From Neckera pumila (taxonomy: Eukaryota; Streptophyta; Bryopsida; Hypnales; Neckeraceae): a stretch of DNA of 64,000 bases. Positions within the stretch are counted from its first letter, which is position 1; each line of letters begins with the position of its first letter. The notes under the pieces are model-generated. The model was not told the DNA's origin, made no database searches, and saw nothing but the letters and a program-made list of their open reading frames with translations. The stretch covers positions 9,426,501 to 9,490,500 of the forward strand of contig OZ018411.1 in NCBI GenBank assembly GCA_963969595.1, in the 5' to 3' direction. Shown piece after piece: positions 22,528 to 35,239 of this stretch. The translations under genes and the position numbers were made by a program.

Positions 22528-25500
22528 TTAATTCTTACTTAATGTTGCTCCTTTTATTTTTGCTTTAATTTTTGCTCTACTTGTCCAATTTCTTAAAGCT
22601 ACATTAACTTTTGATGATTCCAATACTTTAATTTCACTTTCAATCACAACATCAATTCTTTTTTGCATTCTTTCTAAATTTTCTCGAACCCGCACTAATC
22701 GCTTTTCTGCAACTTCTTTTATTCCATATTGTGCAAAATACTCTTTGCCAATATAACTAAATACTACAATTGCCGCTCCTAGTGTGGTAAATAGAAAATC
22801 CAAGAATCAAAATATTATTTTCAAAAATGTTTGGTTATATTTCAAATTTTTATTAAGTATCTATTGCAAATTATTATTAAACATCTATTTTGAAATAGTT
22901 ACTTTAAAACTCACCGATAAGTGCAATTCCTTGGCTATGTTCAGATGCATAAACCAATGTAACAATGCACATTGATATTGGGAAGCATGTAAATACTGAT
23001 AAATTCCAATTATCCAAAATATGATTTAATTTTAATTTAATATGATCAATTTGATTTGATTTACAATGATTTAATTATTTGGTAATGAAAATTTCTAACT
23101 TTCAATTTAGAATGTATATAATATAATAAGACTTTGAAAATTTTCAAATTTAAAATATTATTTTCTTAAAAAAGAGTTAAGTAATTATACATTGTTTGGA
23201 TATATTAAACATCAATCTATGATACTTTATGTTATTATATAATCTGAAGTAATATCAAAGATTTTTGAAATAGTATAGGATCTATTTTAAAAATATATAT
23301 AACATTAATTTAATCACTTGGCAATTGTATATAAATGCACTATATATGAAAACAAATGAAGACTTGCAAATACCTACAATTAAGTAGGTTGTTTTCAAAA
23401 GGGATCTGATATGGTCGTAAGACATCAGGCTCAGTATAACGTAATTGTATTAATGCACTAAATTTTAAAATCGTCGAAAGTGCATAGAATAGCATACCTG
23501 CCTATAATATATTTAATGTCTTATAAAACTCAATGAAAAAACAAAAAAGAGTCAAACTAAATAATATTTTGATTAAACTTTATTAAAAATTATCTACATA
23601 TATTCTTTAATAAAAAATACTTTAGAACTTCAATATTTTGTAATTTATTTTATAATACCTCTACAAGGTAATGAAAGTTGAAGAAACTCAATACAATGGT
23701 GCATAAAGAAGTAACTAAAATTGCAACAATTGGTGTATGAAACTTTGGATAAAGATATGTCAAAGCTGCAGGCATCTATTTTCAATCAATTTTTTGTAAT
23801 CTATACAAAAAAAATCTTATAGTATATATATTTATAATTGTGAATGGTAAAACATCAAGTATTAAAAATTTAAAAGATATTGTAATAAGTATAATGTCCA
23901 ATTATTTTTCAAAGATTTTGGAATTGGTATTTAAGTTTATTTCAATGAATACCTGATCAACTTGAGCCATTCCATATAAAATACGAGAATTTGTACATAA
24001 TCGAATTAATAAAAGACCCAATATACTAAACATTCCAACAATCCCTATCCAAATCTAAAATGATAACATTTATTTAATTGTATAAATTGGTAAATTATTT
24101 ATTTCAATCAATTTTGTATTTTATATATTTGAAGTTCAAATATAAAAAACAATGATTTAAATTAAAGTAATAAAATAGAAGGTTTACACTAAATTCTTGA
24201 AGGTTTTAAAATATCATTTGATTAAGTTTGATTTGAAGTTCACTTGCCTTCTAAAGACACATTTGTATCACATTGTTTATAATTATATTCAAAATCTATT
24301 GATTTTTAATGTGTCAGTTTATAACTTTAAATCTAAAAAAACAATGCAATCAATGTGCAACAAGATTTTTTGACCCCTAAAGTCCCAATGCCTTTTCTTC
24401 ATCAAATTCCCCTCAAAATTGTCATTTGTATTGAAAAAACTTTAGAAATTGTTTTTTCTGCACATTTATCTTATAAATCATGTAGTAGACTAATATAAAT
24501 GTGTAGAAGAAATTTCATAAACTTTGATGGCCTGGATTGCAAAATTCTTTTGCATTTGAAGTGAAGAAAACAATATTTTTTGTACCTTGCCTGCTTAGAT
24601 TTTAACCTCTAAAGGCCCATTATCCCTTTGAGGACAAATGAGATTTCAAGCAAGTACCTACGGGCTAAATTTTTATCCTGATTTTCATAAACTTCTTTTG
24701 AATATAAAAAAACTGATTATCTTTATGAAAACATTAATTTTTTTTGCAAGCGGTACCTGGGAACAAAAGTTATGTCCAAATAAGCTCAAAACAAGGGAGA
24801 AGGGGTAGCAAAAAAAATTCAAAAATTTCAATTTCAATTTTTTTTTTTTTCTTGTTCTCATAGATTGTATTTTTGTCTACATGTAAAGCTTTGATTCATT
24901 CCATTTGGATTTGTGATGAGAAAGTTACGGACAATCTTGTTTTTTGGACAATTAGAGCATCTTCTTGAAAAAATAATCTATAGGAATCATTTCAAAATGC
25001 AATTTTTACAATTTTTCAAAAAAAATTCAAAGGGTTTTGTTTTTCTTGGTAGAACAATGTCACCATTGCAATTAGTGCATTTTAATTCTATTTTAGAGAT
25101 ATTAAAAATTTAGACTTTTTTTCTATCACGTATTTACTTCTACTTAACAATTTTTTGAAGAATGAAAATTGAATTTTTTGAATTTTTTTTCCCCTAGATT
25201 TTCAACTCAATTATCCACCATAAAGATTCAAAGTTCAAAACTCTGTAGTGCAAAAAATTAAAGTTTAGAATGTTCAAAGTCAAATAATCTGGTCCGCAAT
25301 GTACTGAAAAAATTGTTTTTTTCACTTTAAACGCATATATCTTGCAATTTGTGCAGTCAAAAATTTTGAAATTTTTTCTACACATTCTCATACTAGTTAG
25401 GTATAAGTTCCTATGGTTAGATGTCCAAAAAAATCAATTTCAAATTTTTTTACTCTTTGCTCTAGAAATGGCAGTTTTGAGTGTTTTTTGGCAAGAAAAG

Positions 25501-28289
25501 GCTTTAGGCCTTTAGGGGTTGGCTAAATCTTCTAAACTTATAATTTTTGACCTACTAATATTGAATTAAAAATATTTCATATTGAATAATGGAGTTGGAA
25601 GTCTAAAAAAAAAATTCAAAAAACACTCACTTTATTTTTATTTTTAAGAAAATAATTGTGAAGTAGAAGTAGGAATGAAATTGAAGAAAATCGAAATCAC
25701 TAATAAATCTAAGACGGAATTGAAATACAATAATTCTAATGGTGAGATTGTTTTGGCAAGCAAATTGAACCCTATCAATCTTCTTTTTTAAAATTGTAAG
25801 AATTGCATAAAAAACAAACAAACTATAAGCTACTTTTTCTAAAAAATGCTTATATTGCCCAAAGAATAAGATTGGTCATTATTTTCTCATCACTATTACA
25901 AGTAGACTGAATCAAAATTTTCTTATATACTTTCTATAAAAAACAACATTTTGAAAATTTTATTTTGACCTTTTGAGAGGTTTTCTTTTGTTGCTTGACA
26001 AACCCTTAGTTTGGGCTTAAGGTGGCATAACTTTTGCTTTCTAGCTTTGATTGGAATTAAATTATTTTTCCAAAAATTTGATGTGTTTCCTTCTCTTATA
26101 AAAAATTCAAAAAATCATGACAAAAATTGAGATTGTAGGAGCCTATTTAAAATCCATTTTGTCCCCTGAGGGATCAATGGGACTTTAGGTGTTAATAGAC
26201 ACTTTATTCAGAACACTTTTAAACATGATGCATCTTAACTTAAGTTCTCACATGTGATTTATCATATCAGAATTTTAATATAATTTCACCATTATCTATT
26301 TTAAAATGAATTGGAACCTTAAAAGAAGTGCCACCAATAATCTTTGCAATATCAACATAAGTTCCAACGCTCCAGTCTTCATTATTTGGCAATATACTTG
26401 AAGCAATAAGGAGAGGTAAAATATTTGATCCAATTAAAAGTAAAAAACCATAGGTGAAAGCTCGAGGATATGAATAACTTGGAGTTAGGACTTCCGCAGC
26501 ACATTGTCCAACCATATCAAATCTGCCAATTCAATAAAATACTTTAAAAATAGTCTTGATAGAAAATAATATTTATAATATCATTTATTCAACATTTAAA
26601 ATTTTTGAACATCTTTAATTATTTGTCTTTGAAGAAGAGATATTTAAATAAATAAATAAGTAAATAAAAAAATAAAATATAACATATTTATAAATTAACT
26701 AATAATTTTATTTTTGGACAATATTTTTAAAATTTTAAGAAAATTATTTATTTTGTATACTTCAAATCTAATTTTGAACACGTATACAAATTAGCTTACA
26801 TAGAGCTATGTCAATATTTGTGAAGCATATAGTTACAAGTATAAATAGAATAAAGTCAAAATTAATGCAATAGTAATGATGTATGCCTTTGAATATTATC
26901 AAGGGCATTTTGAATTAATTGAAGTGGATTTATCTTTTACATAATAAATTATTGAATAAAAAATTTCAAATTTAAGAGACCCGGAGGTATTCCATAGAAA
27001 AGTGGCTAAAAATTTGCCACGATTAACTTTTTCAGATATTGGTAATGCTAGCCAAGAAAAATTTATATACTTAATACCCATGCAATATATAACAAAAAAT
27101 GATCCAAATATCAAGAATGCTAAAATCAATGAAATATTTCCTGCAATATAAGGTATTATATTTAATAATTATAGAAATTCACTACATTTGAATAAAAACA
27201 AAATAAAAAATCAACAAATGATTCAATGACTTTTAATTGAAGTAAAAAAAAATTTGATTACTTAAAGGATCATAAAAAAAACATTTTTTAGCATATTATA
27301 GTTTATAAAATTTATTAATATTATCATTTAATATATCTACTAAAACTCATAATTGCAAAATTTATTTTTAATCAATATAGAACAATTTACCAACAACGTC
27401 TATCCCGATTATATTGATAATTGTAGCAAAGATCAATATCAACATTTTTATAAAAATACTCCAAGCATAATTGAATGGTGATAAGTTATTCTTATTTTTG
27501 GGAAATAAAAGCGATAAATATTCTAGAAATAATGAAGTATACATAGCATTGCTCAATACACTACAAGCAAATGCAAATGCACCATTGATATAAGACCAAA
27601 ATGGCCCAAAAGCTCTATACACCCATAATACATGCCCTCCAGTTTCCGGAATCATGCATGTCATTTCTAATGTCATTAATGTAATTGGTATAGTCCATAA
27701 AATGGGAATAAAAAAAAAAGAAATAAGCATTAACATAGGTCCTCCAAGCTTAAAACATTCTTGTAGTCCAAATGAACCCTATATAAACCACAATTCTATA
27801 TTAATAATTATTGTCTTTATATTAGTTTTTATATATATTTATTTTCAATAAGTAATGCTAGGTATAACATCCTTTAATTTTCATTTATTTTTTAAATAAT
27901 ATTTTATCTTTGAAAAATATATATATGCACTCAAATAAAAGCATAATCTTGAATATAGAACTTACTCCTGTTAGTGCAAACATAGTTATACCCAAAAGCT
28001 GTTTAGTGTTTAAAGTATTTGCTTTCGAATATTCGCCATTTGTACTTCCAATACCGCAAAGCTGGAAAAATTGTTTTAGGAATGTTCTACTTTTCATATT
28101 CAATACAAATCTTTCATATAATGATAGAGATTCTTGATCTTTGTTGTTTGAAATATCATCATGGCTATGTTGTATGTCTTCATCAAATTTGTGTTCTTGT
28201 GGAATTCGAATAAAAGAATTGCCACTAAACCAATATTTGATTCTACAAAGAGACCATTCTCTGGTCCGGTCTTCCCAAATTTGTTGCAT
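22528..28289 (-). CDS. APC-superfamily amino-acid/polyamine permease (PUT-like), 9 exons, 583 aa
   Basis: Predicted multi-pass membrane transporter resembling plant polyamine/amino-acid permeases (PUT/LAT type); the substrate is not determinable here. Exons on the minus strand: 27966-28289, 27391-27778, 26981-27140, 26318-26522, 23953-24054, 23659-23775, 23378-23501, 22915-22995, 22528-22778. All junctions are GT..AG and all phases agree. Family landmarks are GSFGLQECFKLGGP after TM1 (from residue 109), PETGGHVLWVYRAFGPFW at 152-169, VGQCAAEV in exon 4, a TNSRILYGMAQVDQMP segment across exons 5-6, and TEPDVLRPYQIP in exon 7. The protein has about 95 extra hydrophilic N-terminal residues and a charged, coiled-coil-like C-terminus of about 65 residues. 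Codons are overwhelmingly A/T-ending, unlike the GC-rich kinesin and carrier genes. Intron 4 (2.26 kb) contains transposon insertions. The exon 3 donor (GTCTCT) is weak. The gene appears intact, but transcription is unproven. Confidence 0.85.
24374..26191 (+). mobile_element. piggyBac-like element (subfamily B) in intron 4 of the permease gene
   Basis: Starts CCCCTAAAGTCCC after TTGA and ends GGGACTTTAGGTG before TTAA (26,192-26,195). Internal sequence matches the elements at 51.7 and 59.3 kb, for example the region near 25,850 (ATGCTTATATTGCCCAAAGA) and the closing TTTTGTCCCCTGAGGGATC. It is split by a second, inverted copy at 24,606-25,518. It lies wholly inside the intron and does not touch the exon borders. 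No transposase was seen. Confidence 0.7.
24606..25518 (-). mobile_element. piggyBac-like element nested in the previous one, opposite orientation
   Basis: Begins CCTCTAAAGGCCC after TTAA (24,602-24,605) and ends GGCCTTTAGGGG before TTGG. It opens with the complement of subfamily B's closing segment (CCCTTTGAGGACAAATGAGA), showing reversed orientation. At 913 bp it is close to the 893 and 926 bp of the free-standing copies. Being inside another copy, it is the younger insertion. Confidence 0.7.
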
Positions 28290-28881
28290 TTTCTATAATA
28301 TATAAGATACAATCTTCTCATTAATTTCTTAATTCTTTTTTTTTCTTCACTTTTGATTAAATGAAAATTTTCATAGATTTGAAGTCTCTAATTAAAATTT
28401 TGAATGATATTGTTAGAAAGGTTTGTCATATTTTTAAATGAATTTAGAATATCCCATATTTTCCATATTCCAAACATGGTATGATGATGGCAATCAACAA
28501 TATAATCATAGCAACCATGTGTTTTATTTTTCATATTAGAAATTATTATATTTTCTTCAAAATGTTTACTTTCTCATTCAAACTCAAATTCAAGGTTTCT
28601 ACATCATGCATACATGACGTGATATTATAGATAATGTTCATTTTCCACGTTTTAAACTATTTCCTTTAGATAAGTTAGAACCTTTTTATACCATGTAAAA
28701 TTCAGCAATGGATTTGGTGATATTTAGGTTAAGAAAAATCCATTGATTAACTTAGCAATTTCTCCCCTAGTTTGTAAGAGAAGTGTTGGTTTTGGAGTTT
28801 TCTTATGCAAATCTAAATTATTTTTTATAAACAATTAGCATAATTATGATACCTCATGAAACAGCTGTGACCATACTTTAA
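28290..28881. other. Upstream region of the permease gene
   Basis: AT-rich, with no distinct promoter motif picked out. It ends where a TTAA-flanked element begins, about 590 bp upstream of the permease ATG. Confidence 0.4.
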
Positions 28882-30475
28882 CCCCTAAATGTTTTTGACC
28901 ATGTTTTCACCAAAACCGCTCCAAAATTGCCATTTGAATGTAAGTATCAAATTTTAGAAAAAGAAACATTTTTAAACACATGTAATCGTAAGATCTTGTA
29001 GTATGGTGGTTTTAAAACATGTGAAAAAAATTCAAAAATTTCCATAGCATAGATTGCAAGCTTGATTGCAAGATATTAGCATTTGAATTGACAAAAATCC
29101 TTTTTTTGGCACTCCAAAAAATTGAGTAGTTGCACTTCACAAGGTCACATTTGTATGAATAAATGTCCAAAATGGTGGTGCTTCTTTGAATTCATTCTTT
29201 AAAGCAAATTGGCTACATTCTTTAAAAACTTTAGATCATTTGGAATAGTACAACATGTAGAAAAAAAATAAGAAGTAGAAAGAAGTAGAAAATAATTGAT
29301 AAGACTAAATCGTTAAGAATTAAGAATTTACTATTATGGAATTGAAAAATTCCAATCACAATGGTTGTAATGTTTTAACCCCTAAATGCCCGAGGCACCC
29401 AAATGTGAAATGTGGTGTTTGCAAAACTTTGAAGTTAAATAAAACCTAACCAAGTTGCTATTTTTATTAGGTTATAATTTTAGAAAGCTCTTCTTGAAGT
29501 CTAGTTTTAGCATCAAAAATATGATCTTGAAAATAAATGATAGTGATTTTTCTATTCATGATTTTGTACAAGGGTACCCATTGCAACCTTGACTTCCCGT
29601 AGTGTTGAGAGCCTCAAATACACTAAGATCTTGGAGGAAAATTTGCATTCAAAATTCATTAAAAAAAACTATAAAGTAGATTTTAAAAAGCCGTAAATCA
29701 ATTGGGGTTATACAAGTTAGGCTCTTTAACCTCAATTTTTTTGGTCACCAACTTTTTAGATTTGACTTGTAAAAAGAGGGTTGAAAGACTTTACATCAAT
29801 TTTACAGTTTTAACACCCTCAACGTCAATCTTTATAATCTTTTGCTCTATAAGTGATTTTGTTCTATTTTCTTTTTCTATGAAATCTCTTACATGTCTAG
29901 TTTGAATTTGTACGGTTAAAATTCAAAAAAATTGATACAAATGATCAAAATGTTGGCATTTTGTTCAAGTTAGAACAAATTCCAAGAAACTCAAAACAAA
30001 CCTTGGGCATGTAGGGGTTAACAAACAATCTACATCTTATGATTTTATGTTTTTCAAGAATTTATATTGAAAATTGAATTAAATAACGGACTTTGAAGTT
30101 TATTTTAGAGTAGAAAGTCCATAATTGCTTGCAAACTAAAATTCCTCATAACTTTCATCTCATTAATAAAAATGGAATGATTCAAAGGCAACTTTCTATG
30201 TATATGTAAATCTAAAAAACAATTTCAAGTGTTTGTATCTAAAAAAAGTATTTTTTTAAGAATTGTTTGAGCTACTCGCCAAATAATGAAAATTACATAC
30301 CATACAATAGATTTTTAACCATATAGTCAAAAGTTATGAAAATTATAATTATAGTTATGAATCTACTCCTTGGCACATATTGTGTAAAAATTTCAAAGAT
30401 AAAATAAAAATTACATTTGTAGTGAGCTACCAAAATCACTAAGTTGCCAAAAAATGCAGTTTGGGCATTTAGGGG
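28882..30475 (+). mobile_element. piggyBac-like element (subfamily A), interrupted copy
   Basis: Flanked by TTAA at 28,878-28,881 and 30,476-30,479. It starts CCCCTAAATG and ends CATTTAGGGG. Internal sequence (ACCAAAACCGCTCCAAAATTGCC near 28,908) matches the 44.9-kb and 33.1-kb copies. A further element sits inside it (29,379-30,017). Without that insertion the length is about 950 bp, in line with intact copies. Confidence 0.8.
29379..30017. mobile_element. piggyBac-like element nested at a TTAA inside another copy
   Basis: Bounded by TTAA on both sides (29,375-29,378 and 30,018-30,021), starting CCCCTAAATGCCC and ending GGGCATGTAGGGG. The surrounding host element reads TTGTAATGTTTTAA on the left and CAAACAATCTACATC on the right. 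Sister copies show these joined without the insert, for example around 51,015, where the same place reads TTTTAATAAACAATG on the minus strand. Confidence 0.8.
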
Positions 30476-30479
30476 TTAA

Positions 30480-31079
30480 ATATCCATAGATTTTAGGACA
30501 AACAAAGTTGCGTTCTAATATGTGATTGATGCAACTTCAATTAAGTTTAGTGTAAGAGAAAAAATTGCACAATGTTTATTAATTATTTTTGAAATCAAAC
30601 TTTTAGATACATCTTCTTGTCAACTAGAAGATGAGCATTACACAAAATTTCAGCCCTCTACAAGGTTGCTAGAATGTATGAGAATGTGCATTGAGGAAAA
30701 ATATCAGCCCAAAAAGGCTGCCAAGCAATCTGTAACTGAGTAGTCAATCAAAGTGCCTTGTTGGAATTCTGATAAAAAACTTATTTTTTATTATTACTTT
30801 AAAAAAACTAATAATTATATATATATATAATTGTTTTTTTTGTTTTTTTCTTCACTGTAATTGTACATTTGCCAAATCCCTAACAACCATGTACAGGGTT
30901 TAGATTTTTTGTAATGGCTTATAATAACACAATCTCTACAATGCTTTATGAGTTGGAAGTCAACTTGAAGTTAAGAACTACATCTGAAAGAAGTGGTAAA
31001 AGCGCCCTCTAAAACGTCATATGTATAGGATTTGATTGTACAGTGGCCTAACACAAAGATACATGATTTCACCTTTAAC
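30480..31079. other. Intergenic; unassigned open stretch 30,522-30,743
   Basis: A 73-codon plus-strand frame ends at a stop at 30,743, without an ATG at its start. Its last part (EDEHYTKFQPSTRLLEC) has a protein-like look, but I recognise no family and no adjoining exons. It could be a fragment of a gene or transposase. The rest is AT-rich, including a TATATA run near 30,818. Confidence 0.3.
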
Positions 31080-32605
31080 TTTGAAGAGAAATATCTCTTT
31101 AGTGAAATTAGTTTTTGCATACAAATTGCACCATTATGCTCTCAGCTACCAAGTTAGTTATAGCAAGAAGGGAAAATGAAAAATTCTAATTACAATAAAG
31201 AGTTATTTAATTTCAAACTAAGGGCAAAATTTTGCTAGAATGGAAATCCTTTTAGAAGGAATTGTGAATTTTTTTGGAAGATGCTTGTTGAAGAAAAGAT
31301 GTGCGTATGGAGTTTTCCTGCATATCTCTGCAATTGAATTAAAAAAAACTCATCACCAATGTTCTTCAATGAATTTTTATGTAAAACCATGAAAATTAAT
31401 TTAAAAATTCACCAAAAATGGAGTTTCAGTTTTTTGAAACTGAAATTTGGTATGGTTAGTTGAGATTGCATAAGATATGAAAGTTAATTATGCAAAACAA
31501 AAAATGTCAATTTCGTTTTACATTATGCAAAGAAAATAAATTTTCCAAACTGCCATCATTTATCTTTTTGGTAGGCCACTATACAAATGTTGAACAAAAC
31601 CATTATAGAGCCCTATTTCATTTTAACTTCAAAAATCCATATATTAAATTAGCATGGGTTTTTTTACCTATATTTAGATACCTAATTTGTTTGTTTCGTT
31701 ACGTTAAGATCTCCCAAACCTTGCGTCTCCCGGTTGCATTGTTGGTACCGTCGGAAAGCTCTTGGCGAGGAGGGGTGCACGTGCTTACTTTTGTAGCTTT
31801 TGGACCTACATTGCAGAAGTTATTGACTTTCAAAGCATTTATGGATTAAAAATTTAAAAAATTACTCTTACTTTGATTTTGATCGCGTTCTTGGTACTAT
31901 TGGAAAGCTCTTGGAAAGGAGGAAGGGACGGGCTTTGTTTTGTGGAGTTTGAAATGACGGTGTGAAAGTTATTGAATTTCAAAGCTTTTATATGAATAAA
32001 AAAATAAAAAAATAAAAAATGACTTTTCCTTTTGTTTTGGCTAGTGCAATGACAAAGGGCACACTAGTCATAATTAATTAACCAAAAGTCCAAAAACTAT
32101 GAAACAACTTTATTTGATGCTAATTCTAATCATCTTCCAAAGAAAATTTTTATAGAAAAAAAATTACTAAAAGACTAGTAATTCTCAGAAAATGTAATCA
32201 ACCTGAGAATTGGCCTCTATATCCCCCCTACTTTGAACACAATATAATGTATTCTACAATGCCTTATAAAAAAGATTGTCAGTTTGTCCAAATTTTTGAA
32301 AATAAATATCTCTTCATTGTAATTAGATTTTTGGAAAGGAATGGTACCATCACGTTGAAATGTATGAGTTTAATTATAGTGTGAAGGAAAAATGCAAAAA
32401 TGTAATTACAATAAACACATATTTATTTTTCAAAACTAAGGCATTGTCAAGTTGATATGGAAATCTCTATAGAAGAAATAGTGTGAAACATTTCTGGAAA
32501 TGCTTGTTAAAGAAAAGATGTACTTAAGAACGTTTTCTACATATCTCTACAATTGAATTTAAAAAATTCATCACCAATGTTTTTCAATGAATTATCATGT
32601 AAAAC
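31080..32605 (+). repeat. Direct repeat pair (about 31,080-31,400 and 32,280-32,600)
   Basis: Both copies contain AAATATCTCTTYA, then TTGAAGAAAAGATGTNC or its variant TTAAAGAAAAGATGTAC, then a shared CTCATCACCAATGTTYTTCAATGAATT end. They lie in the same orientation 1.2 kb apart. Sequence similar to one half of the 20.4-kb palindrome occurs in each. This could be a decayed element with terminal direct repeats or a tandem duplication. No coding domain lies between the copies. Confidence 0.55.
31735..32005 (+). repeat. Short direct repeat, GGAAAGCTCTTGG units
   Basis: TTGGTACCGTCGGAAAGCTC (31,742) and TTGGTACTATTGGAAAGCTC (31,890) begin two similar stretches of about 110 bp, each followed by AAGTTATTGAMTTTCAAAGC. 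The first unit is GC-richer. Together they give a plus-strand open frame (31,490-31,849) that I do not consider a gene. Confidence 0.5.
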
Positions 32606-33108
32606 TATAAAACTAATATAAAATAAAATCATTTGTCAAGATTGAATGGTCCGAATTGCAACCGACAATATTTTTTGTAGAACAATACATAATGACAGTC
32701 AACACATGCCCACTTACAGGTAATGTCTGCAACTTCCATAATACTAGGACACCACCAACACTAAGTGTCCAATGGATGATAGACAATCCTCCTATGCAAA
32801 AGTGTAAATGTATTGAAGTGCAATTTTGTATGAAAAGGAAAAGTCTTGCACAATAGTTTAACCTCCAATGGGGCTCTTGAGTTTCTTAGGCAAATGACTC
32901 ACACAATACCAAACAAATTGATTTCTATGATGACTAACCTGTCCTAGGATTAATAAAGAGTATAGTACAACAATTAACAATCTCCAACAATTGAAAGAAC
33001 AACCTATACAATTGTTGGAGATTGTCAATTGTTGAATTCTAATAGGTTTTAAATAAGCTATGAATCTAAAGGCATCCACTATCACCAAGGTACTTGTCGC
33101 ACTCTTAA
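32606..33108. other. Intergenic, with a 26-bp inverted repeat hairpin at 32,968-33,034
   Basis: Two 26-nt arms (32,968-32,993 and 33,009-33,034; core AATCTCCAACAATTG) pair with one mismatch around a 15-nt loop. The remainder shows no gene. Confidence 0.6.
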
Positions 33109-34032
33109 CTCCTAAGGGACCAATATGCATTTTTTGGCTGCATAGAATTTTTGGGCAGATACTTGCGGCTAGAGATTTCCATATTTTTGGCCCAAATTTT
33201 AATAAAAGGTGGGGACAACGAATATCTTTCATATGCACTAAATTTCATGACATTTGAAAATATGAGTAAAAAATTATGGCCTAATATGTTACTTTTTCCG
33301 GTAATTGGGCAGTCCGGGCAGATAAAAAAAATCACTTTTTTTTTAAAACATAAATGTGAAATTGGTTTCTAGAGTTATATATACGTGGAAAGATTTGAAT
33401 CATTCCATTTTGATCAAAGAATCAAAAGTTATGAGGATTTTTTGTTTGCAAGCAGTTATGGATTCTCTACTCTAAAATAAATTTTGAAGTCCTTTATCTT
33501 ACTCAATTCTCAATATTGTTTGAAAAAATTAAAATCACAGGATGTGTATTGTATATCAAAATATTGCAACCATTGAGATTGGAATTTTTCAATTCTTTAA
33601 TGAAATTCTTAACAATTTAGTATTTTGAATTATTCTCTATTATTATCTATTTACTATTTTTTTCCTATGTGTTGTATAATTTCAAATGATGTGAAAATTT
33701 TGAAGCATGTAGCCAACTTGCCTTGAGTAATGAATCCAAAAAGCTACCACCGTTTTGAACATTTTTTTATACAAAAGTGAGCTTTTGAAGTACAGCTGCC
33801 CATTTTTTTGCAGGGACAAAAGATGGGTTTTTGTCAATTCAAATGCTAATATCTTGCAATCCACATGGTGAAAATTTTTGAAATTTTTTCCATATCTTTT
33901 CCAACCAGTATACTACAAGATCCTATGGTTACATATGTCAAAAAAAGATTAAAAAAATAAATTTGGTACTTGTTCTAAAAATGACAGTTTTTTATTGTTT
34001 TTGGTGAAAACATAATCATGGAACTTTAGGGG
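33109..34032 (-). mobile_element. piggyBac-like element (subfamily A)
   Basis: Flanked by TTAA at 33,105-33,108 and 34,033-34,036. It starts CTCCTAAGGGACC and ends AACTTTAGGGG. Internal sequence is the reverse of the 44.9-kb copy (TTTGGCCCAAATTTTAATA at 33,187; AATGACAGTTTTTTATTG near the end). It is 924 bp long, with no transposase. Confidence 0.8.
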
Positions 34033-34036
34033 TTAA

Positions 34037-34889
34037 ATAAGTTAAGAATCTAAAAGTGTCCACTATCATAGAAGTACATGTCACTCTTTAATACTCTTTC
34101 CATCCTTAAATGATCTTTTTGTTGGCCTTCATTTTTTGTCCCGTAATGATCTCCTTCTTATACTTTGCGACATTGCAAACTGTGAGATTTGGCTTGTGAT
34201 TACTATCTGGGATCAACAAAACAACTCCAAGTAGTAGTTTTCTCTCTATCTATACAATCGTCATTCAAAAGACAAATGAAATGACAAATGAAAGGAGTGT
34301 ATCGACATTGTTCATTTTATTTTTTGCATCTCTTTGAGTGTTGCCCAATTGAAGGAGATGAAGCTTTAGGAGCTGGAGCAAAGTCAATACATGGTCTTCT
34401 TAGGCCCATACTAACAACCCACAAAATGACAACCGCTCACTCAACAACTTAGTGCCCATTGGTGCTCCTAGAAAATGCCCAAAAAATTCTACCTTTTAGT
34501 ACTCCAAAATTGCAGTGTGAAAAGTGCTCCACAACTCAAAGTTTCTAAGACAATAAGAATGCATCAAACTCCTATTTTTTCCAACAGAAAGATCATTTGG
34601 GATCATTGATGGAGGTAGTACAATGGGTGTACCTTCAGGGACCACTCCGTTTTAATTTCAAAATATCGTAAAAAATTTCACGAAGGACAAAACATATTTA
34701 GGGTCAGAAGTCCATTCCATTGCTCTTTGAATAAAAATTTACTGAAAAATATTTCAACAAACAAAACTCCCGGAAATTGTCAATCCATTGGTGAAAGGTC
34801 GCTATAAGGACATCTTACCTGACGTCCTTCAATCTGCAGAGTATACAATCCGGTAGGACGCAAACTTGGAAGAATCTCTCCATAAGCTA
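34037..34889. other. Intergenic, nothing recognised
   Basis: No exon series or repeat was identified. From about 34,890 onward, homology to the 3' flank of kinesin-5 copy A begins. Confidence 0.45.
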
Positions 34890-35239
34890 GGGAACCTTCA
34901 CGATTTCGGTAATGGATGCTCTAGCCACTTTGCTTTCGTTCACAGCAGCAGCTGCAAATGCATAACACAAGCACTGCTTGCGTAAGGCAGTTCAAGCTGA
35001 AGTAAAGGGAGTCTCAGATATGGCCTGAAGAATGAGTCCAACAAAGTTGCTGCACCAAAGTCTCCATTACACATAAGTGGGCATTATAACGCACTTGACA
35101 ACTCCAGTCAATAGGACGCAGTCCGGTTAGCTAACCGTGACAACTCCGGATAATTCTCAACATGAGATAACAATAACTATCATCTCACTCCCGAGTTTCT
35201 TGCACTACAGCCACCCAGCTCCAGCTCCTCTCAGATACC

